From assembly GCF_000003605.2 (NCBI RefSeq), contig NW_003158763.1, positions 1 through 39,540 on the forward strand: a DNA stretch of 39,540 bases, read 5' to 3'. Shown here in pieces: positions 13,501-25,500 of this stretch. The stretch comes from Saccoglossus kowalevskii (Eukaryota; Hemichordata; Enteropneusta; Harrimaniidae). Below the pieces are notes generated by a model. The model worked only from the letters and a program-made list of their open reading frames with translations, ran no database searches and was not told where the DNA came from. Position 1 is the first letter of the stretch, and the number at the start of each line of letters is the position of its first letter. A program made the position numbers and the translations under genes.

Positions 13501-16500
13501 CTTCAGTAACTATGTACCAAGTTTCATTGAAATGTGATGATTACTACTTGAAATATCAAAGATGAAAATTAATTAATTATGCAAATTAGGTAATTAATAT
13601 CTACTGATATTACCCTAAAAACTATCAGGTCTGTGCAGTGTCCTATGACATTTATGTACCAAGTTTCATTGAAATGTAATGATTAGTACTTGAGATATCA
13701 GTGGAAAAGCCGAAAATGGATTAATCATTATGCAAATTAGGTAATTAATATGTACTGATATTACCCTAAAAACTATCAGGTCTGCGCAGTGTCCTATGAC
13801 ATCTATGTACCAAGTTTCATTGAAATGTGATGATTACTACTTGAAATATCAAAAGCTGAAAATTAATTAATTATGCAAATTAGGAAATTAATATCTACTG
13901 ATATTACCCTAAAAACTATCAGGTCTGTGCAGTGTCCTATGACATCTATGTACCAAGTTTCATTGAAATGTGATGATTAGTACTTGAGATATCAGTGGAA
14001 AAGCCGAAAATGGATTAATCATTATGCAAATTAGGTAATTAATATGTACTGATATTACCCTAAAAACAATCAGGTTTGTGCAGTGTCCTATGACATCTAT
14101 GTACCAAGTTTCATTGAAATGTGATGATTAGTACTTGAGATATCAGTGGAAAAGATGAAAACATATTAATCATTATGCAAATTAGGTAATTAATATTGCA
14201 CAGATTTTTACCCAAAACTAATCAAATCTGCGCATTAGTTTGGAGCATCTATGTGCCAAGTTTCATCAAAATCCAATACGTGGTTCTTTAGATATCAGTG
14301 GAACAGTCATGGAACAGCTGAAAATCAGCTAATTATCATGCAAATTAGGTAATTAATATGCATGGATTTTTACCAAAAACTAATCAACTCTGCACATTGG
14401 CCCAAAGCATCTATGCACCAAGTTTCATTGTGTGCTTCGCACACGGAAGTCAAAAATTAAGTAGGATCAGCCAAGTGACTGCTTGGAGAGATACTAGTTT
14501 TATACTTACTGATAAAGATTCTACATCGGCAAAATACCTTTTCAGTAACTGAAAAAAAGAACAAGAAAAGAAACATTTCCTATCAATGGGTTTAAGATTT
14601 TACCTTCAAAACAATAAACTGCCCAGCATTGTTTACATTTAGACAAAATCTAACAGTAATTCGACATCTAATTACATAAATATGAAATCACTTAACCTTG
14701 CAGACAGCTAATCCCTGATTGGTTACCTAACCTAGACCAGCAAACCAATTTCTGATTGATTACCTAACTAAAACTAGCAAACCAATCTCTGATCGGCTAC
14801 TGAAGCCAGACCAGCAAAACAATCCCTGATTGACTACCTAACTAAAACTAGCAAACCAATCTCTGATTGGCTACTGAAGCCAGACCAGCAAAACAATCCC
14901 TGATTGACTACCTAACTAAAACTAGCAAACCAATCTCTGATTGGCTACTGAAGCCAGACCAGCAAAACAATCCCTGATTGACTACCTAACTAAAACTAGC
15001 AAACCAATCTCTGATTGGCTACTGAAGCCAGACCAGCAAAACAATCCCTAATTGACTACCTAACTAAAACTAGCAAACCAATCTCTGATTGGCTACTGAA
15101 GCCAGACCAGCAAAACAATCCCTGATTGACTACCTAACTAAAACTAGCAAACCAATCTCTGATTGGCTACTGAAGCCAGACCAGCAAAACAATCCCTGAT
15201 TGACTACCTAAACTAAAACTAGCAAACCAATCTCTGATCGGCTACTGAAGCCAGACCAGCAAAACAATCCCTGATTGACTACCTAACTAAAACTAGCAAA
15301 CCAATCTCTGATTGGCTACTGAAGCCAGACCAGCAAAACAATCCCTGATTGACTACCTAACTAAAACTAGCAAACCAATCTCTGATCGGCTACTGAAGCC
15401 AGACCAGCAAAACAATCCCTAATTGACTACCTAACTAAAACTAGCAAACCAATCTCTGATTGGCTACTAAAGCTAGACAAGCAAACAAATCTCTGATGGC
15501 TATCTAATCCAGACTAACAAACCAATCGCTGATTGGCTAGCTAGCTAGCTAGCTAACCTGGACTAGCAAATCAATCCATGATTGGCTGCATTTTAACAAA
15601 GATCAGATCTGTAAACATTATTAGTATTACAGTTTGCTATTATAGGGGAAGGGGTGATATGAGAGGAAGAATGTACTATATTTGTGGTAGTGATTGCATA
15701 AAAACCATCTAACTAGACATAAAAGCAATCCAACCTGCGGTTTTTAACAAGAAGAACACGTGTGTGATACAATTACTTCTGTGGTACACGTAGTAATTGC
15801 ATAACAACCATCTGACTAGACATAAAAGCAATCCAACCTGCGGTTTTTAACAAGAAGAACACGTGTGTGATACAATTACTTCTGTGGTACACGTAGTAAT
15901 TGTATAACAACCATCTGACTAGACATAAAAGCAATCCAACTTGTGGCTTTTACCAAAATTGACAAAAATATTCATAAAAATTAGAGAATTGAAGATATCA
16001 TCACAAAATGAACAAATCTGAGAGAGGTCTACCTGAGGTACCTATATTTATAACATAAAAGCAGCCTGACTTGCGTTTTTTAACAAGTCAGAAATATCAC
16101 CATTTTTAGGCAGTCATAATGTATGAGCATCCTGTGTATAAAGATTCACCTTTGTTAAATGACGTAATGTGGGAGGTCACAAGGTCAAATAGAGGTCAGT
16201 GAGGTCAAATAGAAGTCACAGGGTCAAAATAGAAAACAATAGGGCTGCCCAGAGAACAATGGGGCCGTACAGAGGTAAAACAGAGGTCACATTGAGGCCA
16301 AATAATGACTCCGGCACCTTTCTGATAATGCAAAGAAACGATCTAGGCCATCAAGACATGTGCATTAGCAAAACTTAAGACTCACCAGTGTCAAATTGAC
16401 CAAGTATAGCGAAAATCGGACTTAAATCGAAACCAGAAATAACCAGCATTCTGTTTATAAAACATTTTTTTTTTAATTTTTATTTTCTTCTAATTTTATT

Positions 16501-19500
16501 TTGTTAAACTCAAACTTTTCTGGACAAATATAAGAAATGTACAAGTTGGCAACCCATAAAAAATAATACAACATCTATATAAAGACCACCTGTCAATGAA
16601 GTTGGTTGCTATACACAGGTTTGACTGAGTATTATTTCACACAATTCAGAGTCTACTCTAGCTGCAGACTGAGTGATCCACACACTTACATAGTCATCTG
16701 ATGGATTATCTGAAGGCTGTTTATGTAGTTCAAACAACAAGTCATCCCGTGAATTCTCTAAGTCCATCAAACTAGAAAAAAGAAGAGAAAAATAACAAAC
16801 ACTGAAGTGTTTAATTATATTGCAGAAAAAAAAAGGTTTTATATGTTGTACTGTAAGTATTTCATTGTCACTTTTTGTACATTCACATGATGCTGATACT
16901 CACAAACTTATTACTTTGTCGTCACACTCACATTGCATTTGTAATACTTGTGACATTTTAACCACTGCACTGAGGATCTAAGCTTACTCTGGGAAAGCAC
17001 AAATATCATTCACCAATATTGCCGACGAGCTGCTAACAAAAACGCTGATCTATTTGATCCCCGGGGAAGTGGTAGTAAAAATGCATGATATAGAAAAAAG
17101 TTAATAAAAAAAAAAAATTTAAAGGAATATAAAAGGATGGTTTAATAATACCAATAAATAGTTGGCCTTTCCAGTAATTTATCCCTTGTACACTCAGGCA
17201 GTGTAATAATTTTTCAGAACTCCATATTATTTAATAAAATTTGTTTTACACAATATTTTCTTGAATTATTTTTAAGAATTATTAATATAAATATTAAATT
17301 TGAATATCTATGGGTGTTTCAGATGTCAGCTAAAATGAATGTCTAACATAATTCCGCATATGTTTGCACCGTTATTTCAAGTGCCAACCAATTTTTAAAG
17401 TAATAGGCGAAAACTAAACTGTGTCAAAGCTTATTAAAAAAATGTTGTCAATGTATATGTAGTCCCTGTTCAGTTTTTGGTGACTGTGACAATTATAAAA
17501 TAATAATAGATGTTGATAGATTATAATATGAGGTTATTATGAAGATACCTCAAAGTATGCACGAAGACAGTACAGCGGCAGTATTGACCGACGCGCAGCA
17601 GAGGTCGATGCGACAGCGTACTGTCTGAATGCATACTTTGAGGTATCCTTGTAATAACCTTATTATTATACATCTTTTCCCTTCAAGGATACATCATGGA
17701 AATGCCGAAATCCAAAAAGTTTAGAACAGAATCAGCGAATTTCTTTGTATGGAGTCCGGTCAAATCCTGGTGGCAGCCATGTTTGTTTTTATTATCATAT
17801 TTGGAATTCGCATTTCCAAATATGGTAGTATGAAAATACACCGTAAAATACCGCAAAATTACGGCATGCTGTAACTTATGGCGTTACGGTAACAGATGTA
17901 TAATAATAAATGTTAAGGAACAGTTCAGCACGTTAAAAGAAAAGTTATTTCAAATTACATCTTATATTCAGGTGACAGTGACATCTCTTGGGAATACAGT
18001 AAGATCATTCTCATATTGTACAAAATTGTAAATTCAACACAAAAAACAGTTTCCAACTTCAAATAACAAAACACAACACAACATAGGCACAGGCATGTCT
18101 GAGAAATGGTTTATGACATGTTTTAGGGTGTTTTGGAGAATAAAAATAGCAATCAAAGATCATAAAAACAAGCAGCCTGTCGGCTGAGATAGCTCCGCTG
18201 TTAGCAATGCACATTTAAATTAAAGAACAGAAGATATCATTAGAAAATGAACAATATATATAGTATCAGAGCAATCAAACTTGCTATTTCCAACAAAAAG
18301 TCGATATATCACTTTTTACCAAAAATGACAAAAATATTCATCAAAATTAGAGAATTAAAGATATCATCATGAAATGAACAAATCTGAGAGAGGTCCACAT
18401 GTAGTACCTATATATGTAATATCAAAGCATACAGACTTGTGGTTTTTTAGTAAAACATTTAAAAGAAGCTAATTTCAACTGATTTTGTATGGACAACTAC
18501 CAAAAAAAAAGAAGGGGAAACTTTTTTATCGGAGGTCAAAGGTCATTGACTTTTGCCAAAATAGCTATGATCCTTATATGAATCATATTTCATCAACAGA
18601 ATATGGTATATAGGTAATTAATTTTAAGTTAATTTTTATTTTAAGTCTTCTTTCTTTTTTAATTCTGCGCATTTTGACACTAATTTTATCTATATACAAT
18701 ATTCTGTTGATGAAATACGACTCATACAAGAATCATAGCTATTTGGGCAAAGGTCAATGACCTCATAAAAAAGTTTCCCCAACCCCTATCTCTTCTTCTT
18801 TTTTTTACCTACCAAAATCAGTTGAAATTAGCTTCTTTTCACAGATTGGCTCAATATATGGCCAATTTAGGGTTACTATTTAACAGGAAGTTGAAAATAC
18901 TACTTTTTACCAAAAATATTCATCAAAATTAGAGAAATAAAGATATCATCGTGGACAATCAGTAATATGAGCGAAGCTAAAAAGACAAAAATATTAATTA
19001 AAATTACAGAATTATAGATATCATTACAAAATGAACAAATCTGAGAAAGGTCCACATGTAGTACCTATATATGTAATATCAAAGTAATCAGACTTGCAGT
19101 TTTCAACAAGAAGTTGAAAATATCACATTTTACCAAAAATGACAAAAATATTCATTAAAATTAGAGAATTAAAGATATCACCATGAAATGAACAAATCTG
19201 AGAGAGGTCCACATGTAGTACTTATATATGTAATATCAAAGTAATAGGACTTGCGGTTTTTAAAAAGAAGTCTGAAATATCACTTTTTACCAAAAATGTT
19301 CACCAAAATTAGAAAATTGAAGGAAATGAACAAATCTAAGAGAGGTCAACCCAAGGCACATATACACTAAGTATCAAAGCATTAAGGCTTGTAGTGCAAG
19401 TCAAAAAAGCAAAAAGTTTACATGGACACGATGACAGGCGCCAATGAACAATCACCCATATGATGAGTTCCGCTTGACAAAGTCAACAGCGGAGATAAAA

Positions 19501-22500
19501 AATATATTATTATATTGTCTTTGTATCTATTTGCAACAAAATCGCATGTCTTACAAATGGTTGAAAAAATATTACCAACATGGCCACTATTAGTGATGTA
19601 TGAATGAATCGGCACAAGCATGGCTGAGAAAAAGTTGCTCAAATTTTGAGCTAAATTTTATTGAGATTTCAAAAAAATAACTGAAGACAACATTCAACAT
19701 ATTTAGACATGCCTTTGTATCAAATTTAAGCCAAATGTGTAATCAAAGAAAGCTTAGAAAGAACTCCTGTGTGCTGAGAGTATTGGAGACACAGTAAAAA
19801 TTAATTTGAAATTACTTGTACTTGAGATATTGATGGAAAAGCTGAAAACTAATTATAGTTAATTAGTTACAAATTTGAGTGTAAAACTAATAAGATCTGC
19901 ACAATGTAACAGACCATCTATGTACAAAGTTTCATTGAAATGTGACCAGAATAAAAAAATTATGAATTATTATGTTAATTAGGGATTTCAGATTTCAACC
20001 CCAAACTAATCAGATTTGTACATTTTTGTATCAAATTACATTGAAGTGAAATAATTAGTACTTTTGATATTAGTGTGAAAGCTTAAAATTTGTTAATTAT
20101 GCAATTAGGTAATTAATGTGTACAGATTTTAACACAAAATTAATCAGGTTAGTCTACTGTCCTAGAGCATATATGTACAAAGTTAAATTGAAATGTGATG
20201 ATAGTACTTGATATATCAGTGAAAGAGCTGAAAAATAATTAATTATGCAAATTAGGTAATTAATATGCACAATTATTTACCCCAAATCTAATCAGGTCTC
20301 TGCATGGTCCTAGTGGATCCATGTACCAAGTTTCATTGAAATGTGATGATTATAACTTGGGATAGCAGTGGAAAAGCTGAAAATTAACTAATTATGCAAA
20401 TTAGGTGATTAATATGCATAAATATATACCGAAAAAATAATTGGTGCTCTGCATAATTTAAATTCATTGAAATGTGATGATAGTATTTGAGATATCAGTG
20501 AAAGAGCTGAAAAATAATTAATTATGCAAATTAGGTAATTAATATGCACAATTATTTACCCCAAATCTAATCAGGTCTCTGCATGGTCCTAGTGGATCCA
20601 TGTACCAAGCTTCATTAAAATGTGATGATTCTAACTTGGGATATCAGTGGAAAAGCCGAAAATTAACTAATTATGCAAATTAGATAATTAATTAATATGC
20701 ACAATTATTTACCCCAAATCTAATCAGGGGGTCTGCATGGTCCTCGTGGCTCCATGTACCAAGTTTCATTGAAATGTGATGATTAGTACTTGGGATACAT
20801 GTATCAGTGGAAAGGTAGAAAATTAACTAATTATGCAAATTAGGTGATTAATATGCATAAATATTTATCCCAAAATAATTGATCTCTGCATAGTACTTGA
20901 GTATATATGTACCAAGTTTCATTAAAATGTAATGCTTACTGCATGAAATATCAAAAGCTGAAAATTAATTAATTATGCAAATGAGGTAAATAAAATGTAC
21001 TGATACTATCCTGAAAATTATCAGGGTTGTGTCCTATGACATCTAGATACCAAGTTTCATTGAAATGTGATGATTAGTCCTTGAGATATCAGAGAAAATC
21101 ATTATGCAAATTAAGTAATTACCGCATATGCACAGATTTTTACCAAAAACTAATCAAATCTGCACATTAGTTCAGAGCACCTATGTACCAAGTTTCATCA
21201 AAAATCGATGTATGGTTCTTGAGATATCAGTGGAACAGATGGACACACACACACACTAACTGCAAAGACTCCCATTGTGTGCTTCGCACACTGGAGTCAA
21301 AAATATCTCTGAGACATGGGAAGAACACTAATTTTTGTAAAAACATACCAACATGGCCACGAGTCAGCCATTTTGAATCAAATCACAAAACAAAATGACA
21401 TTCATTAGTGTTAAACTCACTGATTGATGTCAATACTAAACATGAATGAACGAATGTTATTTCCAATTTTGAATGAAATCTGTCAAGATCAACCAAAAGA
21501 AAATACAAATCAATGTGCATATGTATTCAATTATGTTGGTCCAGGCATGTCAGAGAAATAAAGGTGGACACACACATACACACACATAACCAATAACATA
21601 AGTCCTCACTTCATCTTACCATTTATGAGCATTTAAATATTTCTCTTCATCAATCAGGAACCTAGTTTTTTCAACACTTTCTGGTACTGTGAAAATATGC
21701 TTCAGATTCTCCACAGCTGCTGCCAACTTTCAATGAAAATCAGGAACAATGATTAATCCTACAAACAATAATCTAAATAATTTATCAATATTGATTTATT
21801 AAAATAATATTATGTTCTCAGTTCGTTCATTCATTCATTTATTTATTTGTTGGCTGGCTAGTTTATTGGTTGGTTTGTTCACAAGGTCTGACATGAGAGA
21901 AATAAGCCATCATTCTGCTAACATGCCAGTGTTATTCCATCTTTCATTTTTGACATAACAGTATGAACCAACCTGACTGTGTTCAGCACCAACTGTTTTT
22001 ACTTCTTCTAATTTGGCATTTACTTCTTCACATGCCGTATACATTTCATCAACTTCTTTTAGACTGAAAGTATAACATTTGAAAGTCAAAAAAATATCAA
22101 GCAGTCCATCCGCTGAGATAGCTCCGCTCTTAGAAATGCACATTTCAAATAAAGAACTGATATCATTAGAAAATGAACAATATGTATAGTATCAGAGCAA
22201 TTGAACTTGCAGTTTTTAACAAGAAGTCAAAAATATCACTTTTGACCAAAATTAACAAAATTACTCATCAAAATTAGAGAATTGAAGATATCATCACGAA
22301 GTGAACAAATCTGAGAGGACTACCCTAAGAATCTATGTTGTAAATATGAAAGCATTTGGTTTAACCATTTTTAAGAAGAAGACAAAAATGTAAAAAGTTG
22401 ACAACAGACTACATATGACGGACAACCACTCATATGATAAGCTCAAGAGCATAGGTAAAAAGGGGCGAGACAAGCTGGTTTTTGCCAATATCCTATTTAT

Positions 22501-25500
22501 TCATTCAAAGCTGTGTATCATATCAAATAAAACAGTTGGAAATACTAGCATACATGTACCATCCCTTGCAAAAACCTTATTTACAAAATCAAGACATTTG
22601 TGGGAATAGGTGATTTTCCGAACAATTGCGAGATCTCGCAAGATGCATGAAAGACGCGCGTCGAACGTCTGCCGCAAAAATCGAACGATTTGATTTTGAA
22701 CTAGAATTTCTTTATTTCGCAGCTTACATTGGCCGGCCGATCTTCGACAGAGGAATATTGCTTCCGAATACCCTGACTTCATCAAAATTGCCTATCATCA
22801 AATGTGAACAGCACATTATTAAGCATGGAAATGTCCCTGAAATACTTTCGCGTTTGTCGAATCCCACGCGATGTTTGACGCGACTACGACGCTATGACTT
22901 TTGTTTGTCCTGTTTTTACGTTCGATTTCACGCATAACGCGTGATTCTCGCAATGTACGGAAAATCACCTATTGAAACCAATTGTAATTGTTGTGTGAAG
23001 CCTGTATTAAGGATGATCAATACAGTTCTCTAACTTTGGTGAGTGGACACACAGAAGTTTCCATGTCGGAACATGTTCTATTGCCCAAGTACATGTATTA
23101 GCAGTGGACAAAAAACTCATCTTTACACCTCTTATTATTTTTTTATAAATGTAGTTCCTGATACTATCGTGACACTATACCATGTCAATGTGCTTTGATG
23201 ACTGTGGCACATACAGTTAACATGTAAGCTTTGGCCTCAATTCAGCTTCAGCAACACATCATTATGGCATTGTTATGGTGTCGCATGAATGTCACAACAT
23301 TAAAAAGTTGAAGTGGTTATTGCTTCGCTTCATTATGGCAACAATGTGGCATCATCATCACTTCATCGAAAAGAAGTAATTTACATTATTATGTAAACAA
23401 TGCTGAGAAGTATCATAGTTAACCATTTATGTCATCACACAGATACTCTTTGTTGTCATGGATTGCACCACGTGCTCATGGGTAATTAGCTCCGCCTCTG
23501 CCCACTAAGTAAATGAATGCTTATTATGCTCGCTTACTCAAACTGTGATTAACAGGCATTTTGCATATATTAGCCGCCATTTTAAACTAAAGATTTTTAT
23601 TTGTCGTGGCACGTTTCAACCGAAAGCAACAACATTTATACATCAAAAGCCCAACCAGATGAATGTAACCGCTAGGGTACATATTCATGCCCCCGTAGAA
23701 ATGTATTTGGAATCACAGCATCGTAAACATACATATAAACATTGTAAAAGGCACATTTCCCAGAGCTCCCTCCACGATGCGAGCAGCTTGGTTTGGATTA
23801 GCATACTAATGGCGGTGGCCATCTTGCCCCTATTTATAGTATCGGTTGTATTCATCTAAACACTTGGATCAAGCTAAATCATGCATGAGCAATTATCAAG
23901 ATTGACTGATTTTGTTTGGTGACAAATTATTTCCTTGACGCCCATTAAAATCAAGCAGGTAGACATCAGGAAGAGATTGGAGAAAGATTGAGTGTTGGTT
24001 TCTGAAAATTGGATCGGCAAGTTTTGAAAACACAATGGCATCATACTATGTTTTTTTTATATTTGAAAATACACTGAGGTAAATCTGGTAAAAAAATAGA
24101 TGTGAACTACTTTGACCAGGTTTAGTACAAAGTAACAACAGAGTTACGTAAATCCATAGCTACCATTGGCTGGCGGTGTCATCAAAAGTAGGTGTCACGG
24201 CAACCAGCTAGAGAGCTTTTTATTTCTCATTTGTTGCGTCTAGCTCTTAACAATGTTACCGCATTGGTATTTAAATAAAAAAAATCCTACTGAAGTTTGC
24301 ATGAACTCGGGATATGGACAATATGTCCTGTCCTCACTTCATGATTATATCGCAGTTAAAGCGGTTATTATATTATCTAATTTAAAATTCTTGTATCATT
24401 TCTGTAACATTAGTTGCTGACCATGAGGTTTTATTTTAGTTACGACTATGTCATTGACCTCTTGTGTTTTTCTCTACTGCTTTTCTGTGTGCAAATAATG
24501 AGGTCATACCGATGCCACAATACTTTGAAGCTGATGCCATGTTGATGCCATGAGACTGCAAAGCTGAGGCCACGATGATGCCACAAAATAAGTGAGGCGA
24601 ACACAGCTTCAATTTTTAATGACACAAAGCTGATACCACAATGATGTAATGCTGAGGCCACAAGGAAGCCATGCATAGGTGAAAATGATGCCACAAACAC
24701 CAAAGCTTACGCGGTAACTTCATTATTCATACCTCTGTCTTATTTCTTGAATTTCTTCTAGAGCACTCTGAAGTTTAGTAAGGCCAGTTCTGACGCCATC
24801 TAGTTGAGATTGGACTGCTGTTTTCAATCTTGCTTCTACTGAAGCCTTGTGAAACAAAGTGTTATTAGTTTGTGTAAATGACAGCATACATGTATGTCAG
24901 GGCTCAAATTGACACAGAGCATATTTTGGTCCAGAATAATGAAGTTCAAGATATCCAAAATGTATACACTGTACGTGTATATTTATTTAGGAAATTTGGG
25001 TTTTTAACTGTACATTAAGAAATAATAACCTTTTTTCTAGCAATTCTTCTCTTGTACTGATCAACTTTTTCCAGCTGTCCTGGTTTCTGGAAGTAAGCAT
25101 AAACAGATGTACAGGTGAATTATGCAAGTCAATGTGTCAATATATATGCAGAAGTATGTGCCAATGTAGAAGCATGTATCAATGTAGAAGCACACGTCAA
25201 TGTAGAAGTACTTACAATGTAGAAGCACATGTAAATGTAGAAGCATTTGACGTAAAAATACATGTATGTGTCAATGTAGAAGTACACATCAATGTAGAAG
25301 TTCACATCAATGTTGAAGCACAAGACAATGTAGAAGTATGTGTCAATGTAAAAGTATGTGTCAATGTAGAAGCACACATCAATGTAGAAGTACACATCAA
25401 TGTAGAAGTACACATCAATGTTGAAGCACACATCAATGTTGAAGCACATGACAATGTTGAAGCACATGACAATGTACAAGTACACATCTATGTAGAAGTT

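Noticed and set aside
14826-15493. Possible CRISPR array (regular 74-bp repeats)
   Set aside because: Repeats are contiguous without unique spacers, in a eukaryotic intron, with no cas genes.
22626-22937. 103-codon ORF as a gene
   Set aside because: It is wholly inside a MITE bounded by inverted repeats and has no recognisable domain.
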